A stretch of 64,000 nt of DNA from Paractinoplanes ferrugineus (lineage in GTDB: Bacteria; Actinomycetota; Actinomycetes; Mycobacteriales; Micromonosporaceae), in NCBI RefSeq assembly GCF_016862195.1, contig NZ_BOMM01000012.1, positions 1 through 64,000 of the forward strand, read 5' to 3'. The notes below the pieces were generated by a model, which ran no database searches, was not told where the DNA came from, and saw only the letters and a program-made list of their open reading frames with translations. A program made the translations under genes and the position numbers. Below are positions 1 through 8,388 of the stretch, in pieces (within the stretch, counting starts at the first letter, position 1; every line of letters begins with the position of its first letter).

Positions 1-191
1 GGAAACCCCACGTTGCGAGGGCTGGGCTGGGGGCTCGCTTGCGGGCGAGAGGGCGAGCCTCTGAACTCCTGGGCATCGCGTACGGCGGGCGGCGGCTGGG
101 TAACTGGGCGGCAACCGGGGATGGGCTCACGGGACGACTAAGTCGGCCGATAGGTCTGGGGAGAAGTTCTCCCTGGGCAGAGGCGGTGTGA

Positions 192-1226
192 GTGGTTCGC
201 TGGGTGAAAGCGTCGCTGGTGACCCTCACTGTCCTTGCCGCCCTCGCGGGTGCCGGTTTGGGCGCCTCCGTGCTCTATGCGGAGCATGTCGGCGGTCAGG
301 TCGGGCGCGACGACGTGCTCGGGCAGGCGTCGGCGCTTCCGCGGATCACCAAGGGCTCCGAGTACGTGGTGATCACCGGGCCGTCCACGCAACCTGTCCC
401 GGGCGTGCGCGCCGCGGAGAACTACCTGGTCCTCGGGGTCGACACGCGTGCCGGCTGGACGCAGGGCCAGTCCCGCAGCGACACGATCATGTTGGTGCAC
501 GTGGACGGCGATCGCCGGCACGCCGGCGTCGTGTCGTTCCCGCGTGACTCGTACGTCTACATACCGCCGGTCCCCGGCCATTGGGCCGGCGGCAAAACAA
601 AGATCAACGCGGCCTACGCGTGGGGTGGTGCACCCCTGATGACCCAGGTGGTGAGCCACCTGACGGGGGTGAACATCGACCACGTCGTACGCGTCGACTT
701 CGCCGCCATCCGCAAGATCACCGACATTGTCGGCGGGGTGGACGTGACCGTTCGCAAGACCGTGCGGGACGGCCGGACCGGCTACACGTTCAGGGCCGGC
801 GTCAACCACCTCGACGGCAAGAAGGCCGAGATCTACGTACGCCAGCGGTACGGCCTCGCCGACGGCGACTTCGACCGGGTCCGCCGGCAGCAGCAGTACC
901 TGCACGCGCTCACCGGCAAGGTGCTGTCGATGGGTGTGCTCACCAACCCCATCCGCCTCAACGAGTTGCTGTCCGAGGTGGCCAAGTCACTTGTCGTGGA
1001 CGAGAACCTCGACCTCACCAGCACCGTCCGCCGACTGTCTCATCTCCGACAGGACGACCTGAGCTTCACCACGATCCCGAACACCGGCTTCGTGCACACG
1101 CCGGCCGGTACCGCCAACCGCCTGGACGTCGAAGGCTGCCGCGCCCTGTTCCTGGCTCTGCGCACCGACAAGATGACCGAATACTTCCGCACCCACAAGG
1201 GTTATCGGGCCATCACCGGCGCCTGA
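192..1226 (+). CDS. LytR-CpsA-Psr (LCP) family cell-wall polymer ligase
   Basis: A 344-residue protein with one N-terminal membrane segment (residues 6-28) and an extracellular LCP domain. LCP enzymes move undecaprenyl-linked glycopolymers onto peptidoglycan outside the membrane. Hallmarks visible are LVLGVDTR near residue 78, RSDTIMLVHV, VSFPRDSYV, the KINAAYAWGG segment and the closing region with YVRQRY and DFDRVRRQQ. There is no C-terminal LytR_C domain, so it is a short LCP form. The GTG start at 192 is just before the membrane helix and behind a purine-rich stretch. It converges with the next gene, 10 bases between stops. Confidence 0.9.
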   Translation: MVRWVKASLVTLTVLAALAGAGLGASVLYAEHVGGQVGRDDVLGQASALPRITKGSEYVVITGPSTQPVPGVRAAENYLVLGVDTRAGWTQGQSRSDTIMLVHVDGDRRHAGVVSFPRDSYVYIPPVPGHWAGGKTKINAAYAWGGAPLMTQVVSHLTGVNIDHVVRVDFAAIRKITDIVGGVDVTVRKTVRDGRTGYTFRAGVNHLDGKKAEIYVRQRYGLADGDFDRVRRQQQYLHALTGKVLSMGVLTNPIRLNELLSEVAKSLVVDENLDLTSTVRRLSHLRQDDLSFTTIPNTGFVHTPAGTANRLDVEGCRALFLALRTDKMTEYFRTHKGYRAITGA

Positions 1227-1236
1227 CCCGCGGGGA

Positions 1237-1761
1237 TCAACGCGGGGGTGGGTTGCGGCGTAGCGCGCGCACCTTGGCCTCGGGTGGCTCGGCGGCGGCC
1301 GTACGCATGCCGTTGAGATAGCCGTCGGTTTCCCGGCGTTCGCCGAACTCGGTTGTCAGGTCGGCCAGGCGGTCGGTCAGTGCGCTCAGGTCGCGCTCGC
1401 GGTCGGCGGCGATCTCCGTGCGCAGGCCGGCCAGCAGGTCACCGAGCTCGCCGGGCGGCGTGGGTGGCTGGGTGGCCCGGATCTGGCGCAGCACCTGATC
1501 GCGGGCGAACACCACGAGCACCGCGAGCCACGAGAGCACGAACAGTCCGGTCACGACCGAGATGACGGCGAGCGGCCGCAGGTCGGGCGGCGGGGGCGGC
1601 ATCCCGTTCGGGCCGGGCCCCGGGGCCTGCCCCGACGGCATCGAGGCGAACAGGGTCACGACCAGCGCGCCGGTGGCCGCCGTGGCGATGATGATCGCGA
1701 CCACGAGCAGCTTGCTGGTCTGTAAATTGAACACGCCTGCCACATGCGACCGTTCGGCCAT
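1237..1761 (-). CDS. Small two-helix membrane protein with C-terminal helix
   Basis: A 174-residue protein with no family I recognise. Hydrophobic segments at about residues 18-40 and 65-86 are separated by a Gly/Pro-rich loop. The C-terminal half (110-150) is charged and likely helical, with many Arg, Asp and Glu residues, and should face the cytoplasm. Base composition matches the surrounding chromosome. Function unknown; it could be an envelope-associated scaffold. Confidence 0.7.
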   Translation of the reverse strand: MAERSHVAGVFNLQTSKLLVVAIIIATAATGALVVTLFASMPSGQAPGPGPNGMPPPPPDLRPLAVISVVTGLFVLSWLAVLVVFARDQVLRQIRATQPPTPPGELGDLLAGLRTEIAADRERDLSALTDRLADLTTEFGERRETDGYLNGMRTAAAEPPEAKVRALRRNPPPR

Positions 1762-1805
1762 GGTTGGAGGCTAGTGACCGAAGGCCGTTAACGCGAATGC
1801 GGTTG

Positions 1806-2195
1806 TCACCCGGACTTGCGACGGCGGAGCAGCCTCCGATATGGATCAAGCATCCGGTCGAGGACCGTTTCCAGCGCCTCCCGGTCGGCCCGCGGGATGG
1901 GCGAGTCGTCGGCGAGGAGCCGACCAAGCTCGTGGACCAGCGGATGGGCGGCGGGCGCGGCCGGGGCCGGACCGCTGAGCCGGTCGGGATAGGCGGCCAG
2001 CACCAGCTCGTTGATGCTGCGGCCGAGCACCGGGGCGATCCGCTCGATCGACTTGATGGTGGGCCGCTGCTCCTCGCTCAGCCAGCGCAGCACCACCGAC
2101 GGGTCGGTGCCGACGGCGCGCGCGAAGTGGGTCGGCGTCGGGAAGCGGGCGGCGAGGATCGCTTCCTTCAGGTAGACGCCGAATCCGGTGGGCAT
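1806..2195 (-). CDS. XRE-type helix-turn-helix regulator
   Basis: A 129-residue protein. The N-terminal 65 residues form a Cro/CI-like HTH (FARAVGTDPSVVLRWLSEEQ followed by the PTIKSIERIAPVLG helix), as in DNA-binding regulators. The C-terminal part, after a Pro/Ala linker, is a short Arg-rich helical tail. The same frame stays open far upstream, but the ATG at 2195 directly precedes the HTH and the extra sequence belongs to a pseudogene. Target unknown. Confidence 0.75.
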   Translation of the reverse strand: MPTGFGVYLKEAILAARFPTPTHFARAVGTDPSVVLRWLSEEQRPTIKSIERIAPVLGRSINELVLAAYPDRLSGPAPAAPAAHPLVHELGRLLADDSPIPRADREALETVLDRMLDPYRRLLRRRKSG

Positions 2196-2311
2196 CGGCA
2201 AAGCATAGGTGCGGATCGGGTACGCGACCCTCGCCGTTTCGAAGGATTGGCTCCGGCACCAAGCGCTGCTACCTTCATTGTCTCGATAACCAATGACCCG
2301 GGTGAGAGGTC

Positions 2312-2554
2312 GTGGGCAACGTGATTCGCGCGATGGTCCTGGTGGGCATCGCCGCGTGCGTGGCAGCGGCGGCGCTGATGCTCCTGCGCGTCCGATCCCG
2401 ACAGCGACACCCGGCACCGGCTGCGTCGGGTGCTTCCGTGGCGGCGGAAGCACCCGACGCGGCATTCCCGCCGCCCCGGCCCCGCTACGACAACAGCGGC
2501 CGGCAGAACTACCGGCGAATCCGGGCTCAGTCCTTCTTGACCGACCGCTTGTGA
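2312..2554 (+). CDS. Hypothetical small membrane-anchored protein
   Basis: An 80-residue reading frame from a GTG behind GGTGAGAGG. It has one hydrophobic segment (residues 4-24) followed by a basic, Pro/Ala-rich tail ending in Tyr/Arg-rich sequence. Third codon positions are almost all G or C, as expected for a real gene here. No family recognised. It is divergent from the HTH gene on its left. Confidence 0.45.
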   Translation: MGNVIRAMVLVGIAACVAAAALMLLRVRSRQRHPAPAASGASVAAEAPDAAFPPPRPRYDNSGRQNYRRIRAQSFLTDRL

Positions 2555-2605
2555 CCCTTCGCTTACCGGGCGAACACCGCTGGGCCGATTCGATCGGCCA
2601 ACACC

Positions 2606-2985
2606 GCGCTTGCCGCCTACCGGCGAGGTCACCGCGACCCGGAACGACTTGATCTCCCGGCCCGGATGACCGACCAGGATCGTCGGGTTGTCGCGTCCGG
2701 CCTTCAGCAGCTCCGTGTCTCCCGGGTCCTCGCGAGGCCCGCAGGTCGGCGGCCAACTGCGCGACCGATGCCTGTGTCCGCGTCGCGGGATTCGGCGCGG
2801 TCTCGGGCGCGGCAGCATCCGTGGCCCGCAGCGTGCCCAGCTGCTCGGCCCGCGATTCGTTGTCGCCGGTCTTCACCTCGACGAGAGCGGTCCATTGACG
2901 CCGCCCGCGGCTCACCCGGATCAGGCCGTCGGGGAAGAACTTGCCGTCACCGAGATGGCACAGCGCGGTGACCTTCCGTGTGAAA
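2606..2985 (-). pseudogene. Decayed gene with PD-(D/E)XK-like segment
   Basis: Two recognisable protein segments lie in different frames of the minus strand. The first (about 2975-2835) reads KVTALCHLGDGKFFPDGL then WTALVEVKTG. The second (about 2758-2606) contains DTELLKAGRDNPTILVGHPG and REIKSFRVAVTS. Both resemble parts of a large conserved actinobacterial protein I recall as containing this order of motifs, with long stretches missing in between. Neither segment has its own plausible start. I read this as a gene eroded by internal deletions and one frameshift near 2735. Loss of function is inferred; the family match is from memory. Confidence 0.55.
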
Positions 2986-3131
2986 GACCACCGTGGACAG
3001 TCGTTTCGGGGTCGTCTGGGTAACGGTCGGGCGGCTGTCGGTAACGGGTCCGGCGGGCCGTCGCGAATCGGGGCGGTGGCGTTTACCATTAGCGGCCGCA
3101 TCATCTCCGACCCCCGACGAAGGGTTGCTTT

Positions 3132-3827
3132 GTGAATCGGGCTTTGAGCCGCATCGGCGTACGCTCCGTTTCCGTGGCATTGCTCGTCGCGGGCGTGGCC
3201 GGTGGCGCTTACCTGGGCAAGGATCACGAGGCGCAGCGCTTCTCCAACCGGGCGACGCTGGACGTGGCGCAGGTCGACGCGGACGACATGAATCTGTTGA
3301 AGCAGCGCCAGCGGGAGCATGTGGCGGCGCGGGCGTGGCAGCGGCAGGCCGAGGGTGACGCGGCGGTCAAGGCGGCGTCGGAGGCCCGGACCGCGGCGAC
3401 CAAGGCCCACGACCTCGAGACGAAGATAGCCGCGGTGAAGAAGGCGGCCGCGGACCGGAAGAAGGCCGAGCAGAACGGCGGGCCGGTCCCCTATTCCGGG
3501 CCGATCCCGTCGAGCTGCAACGAGTACAGCGGGAGCCGCAAGATCGGGTGCGCCCTGACGCTCGAAGCCGGCTTCGGGCTCGACCAGTTCCCCTGCCTGG
3601 ACAAGCTGTTCAAGAAGGAAAGCGGCTGGAACTACCGGGCCGAGAATCGCGGTTCCGGAGCGTACGGGATTCCGCAGGCCCTGCCCGGCAAGAAGATGGC
3701 CTCGAAGGGCGCCGACTGGAAGACCAATCCGGCGACGCAGATCAAGTGGGGCCTCAGCTACATCAAGGGCAAGTACGACACCCCGTGCAAGGCCTGGGCC
3801 TATTCGGAACGAGAGAACTCGTACTGA
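3132..3827 (+). CDS. Secreted lysozyme-like / transglycosylase-fold protein
   Basis: A 231-residue exported protein. Residues 10-28 form a signal or anchor helix, residues 50-115 an Ala/Lys/Glu-rich coiled coil, and residues 125-231 a C-terminal domain of the lysozyme-like fold seen in aggregation-promoting and resuscitation-type proteins. The likely catalytic Glu is in FKKESGWN, followed by GSGAYGIPQALPG. Four Cys in this domain may form disulfides. This suggests peptidoglycan cleavage at the cell surface. The GTG start at 3132 lies downstream of GAAGGG. Confidence 0.8.
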   Translation: MNRALSRIGVRSVSVALLVAGVAGGAYLGKDHEAQRFSNRATLDVAQVDADDMNLLKQRQREHVAARAWQRQAEGDAAVKAASEARTAATKAHDLETKIAAVKKAAADRKKAEQNGGPVPYSGPIPSSCNEYSGSRKIGCALTLEAGFGLDQFPCLDKLFKKESGWNYRAENRGSGAYGIPQALPGKKMASKGADWKTNPATQIKWGLSYIKGKYDTPCKAWAYSERENSY

Positions 3828-3836
3828 CGGCCGGGT

Positions 3837-4427
3837 TCAGCATCCCGGCGGAGCGGACGGTCGGCCGACGGTCGCCAGGTTCTGGTTGATCTCCGTGGGG
3901 CTGGCCAGGCGGGTGAAGGCAGGCCCGAGCACCAGGTCGACGGTCGCGTCGGGGCGGCCCGGTTCGAACTGCATGCCGGCTTCGCCGACCACTTCGGCGC
4001 GTACGAGAGCGGCCGCACCGATCGCCGCGGGACCGTAACGCAGGACGGCTACGCCGACCGGCTGGGCGCTGGTCGCGCCGCGCAGCACCTTGAACTCGCG
4101 CGTCCGCAACCCGGAGACGGTGGCATCCACCAGTCCCGCCGGCGCCCCGCCGTCGAGCACCCGGATCTGAACCGCACCCGGCGACCCCGGCAGGGCGAGT
4201 ACGCAGGACAGGGCCGGAAGGTCGGCGGTCGGTGCCACGGTCGGGTGCGGCCAGGCGAACGCGACACCTGTCGTCGCTACCACGGCGGCGCCGGCGGCGG
4301 TCATGGCCGCCAGCTGCCGGTTCCGGCGGCTGCGACCACGGGCCCGGACGGCGGCCGCCGGCAGCACCCGTAGGTCGCGTACGTCGTTCTCCAGGTCACG
4401 CAGCCGGTTACGTACGGAATGGGGCAT
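3837..4427 (-). CDS. Membrane protein with extracytoplasmic LytR_C-like domain
   Basis: A 196-residue protein. A charged cytoplasmic N-terminus (residues 1-38) contains RNRLRDLENDVRDLR, then one membrane helix (41-60), then an external domain resembling the LytR C-terminal domain (VQIRVLDGGAPAGLVDATVSGL). The ATG at 4427 has a strong AGGAGG six bases upstream and lies 20 bases inside the preceding ECF sigma gene, so the two are translationally coupled. By position it could act as a membrane regulator of that sigma factor, but it lacks a recognisable zinc-anti-sigma motif. Confidence 0.75.
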   Translation of the reverse strand: MPHSVRNRLRDLENDVRDLRVLPAAAVRARGRSRRNRQLAAMTAAGAAVVATTGVAFAWPHPTVAPTADLPALSCVLALPGSPGAVQIRVLDGGAPAGLVDATVSGLRTREFKVLRGATSAQPVGVAVLRYGPAAIGAAALVRAEVVGEAGMQFEPGRPDATVDLVLGPAFTRLASPTEINQNLATVGRPSAPPGC

Positions 4428-4926
4428 TGCTTTCCTCCTGAAGGTCTTCCTCGAGCAGACGGGCGAGGGCGGTTCGCGCTCGGGACAGCCGGGCCTTGAC
4501 CGTCCCCTCCGGGGCGCCGACCGTGCGGGCGATGTCATGGACACTCATGTCGAGCAGGTAGTGCAGTGCGACGACCTGCCGCTGGGCCGCCGGCAGTCGT
4601 TGCAACGCGTGGACCACCGCGACCCGGTCCGGCGACGGACCGCCGGTCATCGCCTCCGGTGGCCCCAGCCGGGCCCGAGCCGCGAGCCACCGCCGCAGCC
4701 CACGCCACCGGTTGACCATCAGCCGCCACGCCACCGACCGGACCCACGCCTCGGGATCGTCGTAGCCGGACACCTTGGGCCAGTGCTGCCAGGCCCGCGC
4801 GAACGCCTCCTGCGCCAGGTCCTGGGCCTCGGCCCGGTCGCCGCAGGCGGCGTAGAGGTAGAGCACGACACGCCGGACCGCGCCGACGTAGAAGCCGTCG
4901 AAGTCGGCACTGTCGTCGCCCGCCAT
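4408..4926 (-). CDS. ECF RNA polymerase sigma factor, SigE/SigM-like
   Basis: A 172-residue ECF sigma factor. Region 2 is seen as LAQEAFARAWQHW and WVRSVAWRLMVNRWR; region 4 as LPAAQRQVVALHYLLDM and IARTVGAPEGTVKARLSRAR. Such factors direct polymerase to stress or envelope promoters. The start chosen is ATG 4926, after GAGAGCGGG, since upstream codons have no family-like sequence. It overlaps the downstream LytR_C-domain gene. Confidence 0.9.
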   Translation of the reverse strand: MAGDDSADFDGFYVGAVRRVVLYLYAACGDRAEAQDLAQEAFARAWQHWPKVSGYDDPEAWVRSVAWRLMVNRWRGLRRWLAARARLGPPEAMTGGPSPDRVAVVHALQRLPAAQRQVVALHYLLDMSVHDIARTVGAPEGTVKARLSRARTALARLLEEDLQEESNAPFRT

Positions 4927-5011
4927 GTTCCCGCTCTCTCTCGGTGCCCGCACACCTGAAGACACACCGCACCGGCCCGTCCGGTTACCCAGTGGCGAGA
5001 ACTTTCGCCGA

Positions 5012-5950
5012 TCAGGCCTTGCCCACGCGGCGCCGCAGCCAGACGAGCCCGGCCGCGGTGAGCAGAGCGCCGACGCTGAGGTCGTAACGACCGCCGAGCC
5101 CGACGAGCAGGTCCAGCAGGACGAAGAAGCCGACCACTCCCGTCACGACCGCCAGGCCGTCGGCGCCGAGCGCATCTGTGGTCGCCCATCGGCGCACCGC
5201 CAGGAACCCGCCGAGGAGCGGGACCAGCGTGCCGGCGACGCCGATCGCCCAGGCGAGACCGGTGACCGGAAGCGTGTAGACGAGCACGAAGTGGGCGGCG
5301 GTGCAGACGAACGCCAGCGAGCCCAGCAACCGCGGCCGGGGGCGGCCCGACCGGGGGCGGCCCGACCGCCGGACGACGTGCGGCCGGCCCGACAGCCACG
5401 CACCCAGAACGAACAACACCCCGACGGCCACCGCGGCGAGGATCGGGCCGGGCGGCGGATGCACATACTGGTCGTACGTCACGAACAGGACTGTCAACAT
5501 CGCCGCACCGGCAACGGGCAGAGTCCACGGGCGGGTCCAGGGTCGCTCCCGATCGCCCGGGAACAGCCACGTGACGATCAGGACCGACGCGCACACGCTC
5601 ACAGCCGCGTGGAAGGCGGTCAGGTGAGTGGCCAGGAGCACGCTGACGTCCCACACCCGCGAGTAGTCGCCGACCCCGGCCGTCCGGGCGTAACTGCGGT
5701 CGAACCAGAACCGGTCGACGAGCGCCTCTTCGAACACCCCGTAGGCGGCGCCGAGCAGGATCAGTCCGGGCAAGCCGAGCCGCCACCGGTAGGCGACCTC
5801 GCGACACAGCAGCGCCCCGCAGCCGTACAGCGCGACGAAAAGCAGCAGATTCCACGGCACCAGCAGTTCGAGCGGCGAGGTCGCGGTCGACAGCACCTCA
5901 CCCATGAACGGCGACACGACGAGCAGCGCTACCACCGGACGCCATGCCAT
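5012..5950 (-). CDS. Polytopic membrane protein, CPBP-protease-like
   Basis: A 312-residue protein with about eight hydrophobic segments. The third region contains YGVFEEALVDRFWF, which has the EE-R arrangement of CPBP (CAAX protease/bacteriocin-processing) membrane proteins, and a later HLTAFHAA segment could supply the His residues. A short loop at 5337-5371 contains a tandem 17-base duplication encoding GRPRSGRPRP. The ATG at 5950 starts the first hydrophobic helix. The protease assignment is tentative; it may be only structurally related. Confidence 0.65.
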   Translation of the reverse strand: MAWRPVVALLVVSPFMGEVLSTATSPLELLVPWNLLLFVALYGCGALLCREVAYRWRLGLPGLILLGAAYGVFEEALVDRFWFDRSYARTAGVGDYSRVWDVSVLLATHLTAFHAAVSVCASVLIVTWLFPGDRERPWTRPWTLPVAGAAMLTVLFVTYDQYVHPPPGPILAAVAVGVLFVLGAWLSGRPHVVRRSGRPRSGRPRPRLLGSLAFVCTAAHFVLVYTLPVTGLAWAIGVAGTLVPLLGGFLAVRRWATTDALGADGLAVVTGVVGFFVLLDLLVGLGGRYDLSVGALLTAAGLVWLRRRVGKA

Positions 5951-6024
5951 GACTAACCAAACCACGGCGGCGCAATCACCGGACCACCGAGTCGGGCTGC
6001 CCGCGGCCGAGCAGGGAACTTCGA

Positions 6025-7077
6025 TCAGGGAACGAGGGCCACGAAGTCGAGGCCGGTGGTGCGTTCCGCCAGGTCGAGGGCGGCCGCGGGGTCGTCCAGG
6101 CCGACCGTCAGCGGCTCGAGCACGGACAGGTCCAGCAGGCCGGCGCGGATCAGGTTCCACACGGTGGTCACCGTCGCGTCGTCGGCCATCCAGGAGCCGC
6201 GCAGGGTGAGCCGGCGGTGCATCAGGTCGCCGTACGGAATGGCGAGTTCCTGCCGGACGCCGCCGATGAGCACCAGCGTGCCGCGCCCCCGCAGGCTGTC
6301 GTAGGCGGCCATGGTCGCGTCCGCCGTCAGGGTGGCACCGAGTGCGTCCAGCGCCACATCGACCGGGCCGATCCCCGCCGCGTCCCGGGTGCGGTCGCCG
6401 GTCAGCCGGTGGGTGCGCACGCGCGGGCCGAGCGCGGCCAGCCGGTCGAGCGCCGCGGCGTTGCGGCCCACCGCGGTGACCGTCGCGGCGCCCTCGGCGA
6501 GTGCCGTCAACACCGCCGCGCCACCCAGTTGGCCGGTCGCACCGAGCACCGCGACGTCACGGCCGGCCAGCGGGCCCGCCGCGTGCAGGCCGGCGGCGGC
6601 GAGGCACAGCCACGGCAGGAACGACAGGCGGGCGAGGTCCGGATAGTTCTCCGCCCCGGCCAGCTTGACGACCGTCTCCTTGGCGCAGAGAGCCTTCTCC
6701 GCGAAGACGCCGTCGCGCCACACGGTGCGCATCCGAGCCGTACGCTCGCTGCCCGCGCCGGAGCCGCCCAGGCCCACCCAGCCCACCAGGATCTCGTCGC
6801 CGTCACCCGCGTCGAGCAGCGCGGTGTCCACCACGACGTCGCCCGGCGCCACATGGAACACATCAGGCGCCACCGCGATCACCCGGGCGACGCAGGCCGG
6901 ACCGAGAGTGAGCGGAACCGGAAGACTGCCCCGGTTACCCCTGACAACCACCTTCGTGTACGCCGGTAGATGGGCGGCGAGCACCTCCACAAGTACGCCA
7001 CCGCCGGTCAACGTCGGTGACGGAACCTCACTGAGGCGTACGTCATCGCTCTCTGAAGCAACAGTCCAAGCTCGCAT
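6025..7077 (-). CDS. Zinc-independent medium-chain dehydrogenase/reductase
   Basis: A 350-residue MDR-superfamily oxidoreductase. The N-terminal GroES-like domain (1-130) lacks the structural-zinc Cys cluster and catalytic Cys/His of alcohol dehydrogenases. The Rossmann domain has VLGATGQLGGAAV near 167-179, typical of quinone oxidoreductase-like NADPH enzymes. Substrate unknown. It is divergent from an XRE regulator across an 85-base region holding three related operator-like sites, so it is probably controlled by that protein. Confidence 0.85.
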   Translation of the reverse strand: MRAWTVASESDDVRLSEVPSPTLTGGGVLVEVLAAHLPAYTKVVVRGNRGSLPVPLTLGPACVARVIAVAPDVFHVAPGDVVVDTALLDAGDGDEILVGWVGLGGSGAGSERTARMRTVWRDGVFAEKALCAKETVVKLAGAENYPDLARLSFLPWLCLAAAGLHAAGPLAGRDVAVLGATGQLGGAAVLTALAEGAATVTAVGRNAAALDRLAALGPRVRTHRLTGDRTRDAAGIGPVDVALDALGATLTADATMAAYDSLRGRGTLVLIGGVRQELAIPYGDLMHRRLTLRGSWMADDATVTTVWNLIRAGLLDLSVLEPLTVGLDDPAAALDLAERTTGLDFVALVP

Positions 7078-7102
7078 GAGGCAAGCCTTGCCGGGTTTTA
7101 AG

Positions 7103-7150
7103 CTGGTATCCAGAGCCGCTTTATTCTGGTACCAGTCCTTCTAGTACTGG
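7103..7150. promoter_or_regulatory. Three CTGGTA-type palindromic sites, likely operators
   Basis: In the 85-base divergent region are CTGGTATCCAG (7103-7113), the perfect palindrome CTGGTACCAG (7126-7135) and the half-matching CTAGTACTGG (7141-7150). Their positions overlap where both promoters must lie. The XRE regulator starting at 7163 is the obvious candidate ligand; that link is inferred. Confidence 0.6.
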
Positions 7151-7162
7151 CGGGAGTTCTCC

Positions 7163-7930
7163 GTGAGCAACGAGCTGGGCACCTTCCTCCGCAGCCGCCG
7201 AGAGCGGGTGAACCCGACCGACGTGGGCCTGCCGGCCACCGGGCGCCGGCGCACCCCTGGCCTGCGCCGCGAGGAACTGGCCCTGCTGGCCGGCATCAGC
7301 GCGACCTGGCTCACCTACCTCGAACAGGGCCGTGACGTGCGCCCCTCGGACCAGGTGCTCGACGCCCTGGCCCGCACGTTGCGGCTGACCGCCGCCGAAC
7401 AGGAACACCTGCGTCGCCTGGCCACCGGCGACCCGACACGCGAGCCGGACGCCCCGGAAACAGCCGCCCCCGAGGTCGCCGGCATCCCGGCCCTCCTCGG
7501 CGACAACCCGGCTTACGTCACCGGCATCTGTTACGACGTTCTCGCCGTCAACGAGGCCGCAGCCGAGCTGTTCCGCGGCATGACCCCCGGCGGTAACGTC
7601 GTACGCTGGATCTTCACCGACCCGGCCGCCCGGGAGATCCTGATCGACTGGGAGCCGGAGGCCCGCCACATCCTGGCCCGCCTGCGCGCCATCGCGGGCC
7701 GGCATGCCGGCCACCCCCGCGTGACCCGCCTGGTGGCCGAACTGTCCGAGGCCAGCCCTGAGGTCCGCACGTGGTGGCCGCAGTACGACATCCAGTTCAG
7801 CCATGCGGGCCGCAAGCGCCTACGGCATCCCCGGCTGGGCGCCGTCACCGTGCCCCACGCCGCCTTCCACGTCGCCGAACACCCCGAGCAGACGCTGGTG
7901 ATCTACCACCTGCCGCCCGGCACGCCCTAG
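7163..7930 (+). CDS. XRE regulator with MmyB-like ligand-binding domain
   Basis: A 255-residue regulator. Residues 1-85 are an HTH (RRTPGLRREELALLAGISATWLTYLEQG), and residues 105-250 a PAS-like domain of the MmyB type (AYVTGICYDVLAVNEAA, NVVRWIFTDP, WWPQYDI, HPRLGAVTV). In actinomycetes these usually repress a divergent oxidoreductase gene, the arrangement here. The GTG start at 7163 follows GGGAG. It converges with the VOC gene. Confidence 0.9.
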   Translation: MSNELGTFLRSRRERVNPTDVGLPATGRRRTPGLRREELALLAGISATWLTYLEQGRDVRPSDQVLDALARTLRLTAAEQEHLRRLATGDPTREPDAPETAAPEVAGIPALLGDNPAYVTGICYDVLAVNEAAAELFRGMTPGGNVVRWIFTDPAAREILIDWEPEARHILARLRAIAGRHAGHPRVTRLVAELSEASPEVRTWWPQYDIQFSHAGRKRLRHPRLGAVTVPHAAFHVAEHPEQTLVIYHLPPGTP

Positions 7931-7934
7931 CTGC

Positions 7935-8330
7935 TCAGTCGTCCCCCGGCTCGCCGGCGATCTTGGCAAGATCCCAGGTGGACAGGCAGAACGGGTGGCC
8001 GGCCGGATCGGCGTAGACGAAGCAGTGGTCGGAGTTCGGCTGGAAGTCGAAGCGGGTGGCGCCGGCGGCGAGGACCCGCGCCTCGGCGGCTACCAGGTCG
8101 TCGACGAAGAAGTCGAGGTGCATCTGCATCGGTACGGCGCCGTCCGGCCACACCGGGGGGCGGAAGTCGTCGACCTGCTGAAAGCCGATGGCCGTGCCGG
8201 GTCCGGTGACGGACGCCCAGCGCGAGTCTCCGCGCACCACGCCGCCGGTGATGACGGCGTAGAACCTGGCCAACGCGACAGCGTCCGGCGCGTTGACCGT
8301 GACACCGCTGAACCTGATCGTGTCGGACAT
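7935..8330 (-). CDS. VOC (glyoxalase/bleomycin-resistance-like) protein
   Basis: A 131-residue single VOC module with paired beta-alpha-beta-beta repeats, seen in IRFSGVTVNAPDAVALARFYA and MQMHLDFFVDDLVAAEARV, and the closing YADPAGHPFCLS. VOC proteins bind metal or small ligands in many reactions, so no substrate can be named. It lies 58 bases downstream of the ArsR gene and probably shares its transcript. Confidence 0.85.
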   Translation of the reverse strand: MSDTIRFSGVTVNAPDAVALARFYAVITGGVVRGDSRWASVTGPGTAIGFQQVDDFRPPVWPDGAVPMQMHLDFFVDDLVAAEARVLAAGATRFDFQPNSDHCFVYADPAGHPFCLSTWDLAKIAGEPGDD

Positions 8331-8388
8331 CAGTGGAGCCCACCCTGCTTGTCACGCGTCTCGTCCAACGGCCGCATACTCCCGATCT

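Noticed and set aside
2196..3410. Upstream extension of the XRE gene to a 534-codon frame
   Set aside because: The extension runs through a pseudogene in a mix of unrelated sequence; the HTH gene has its own start.
5337..5371. Short tandem duplication as a regulatory repeat
   Set aside because: It lies inside the CPBP-like coding frame and encodes an in-frame GRPRSGRP loop.
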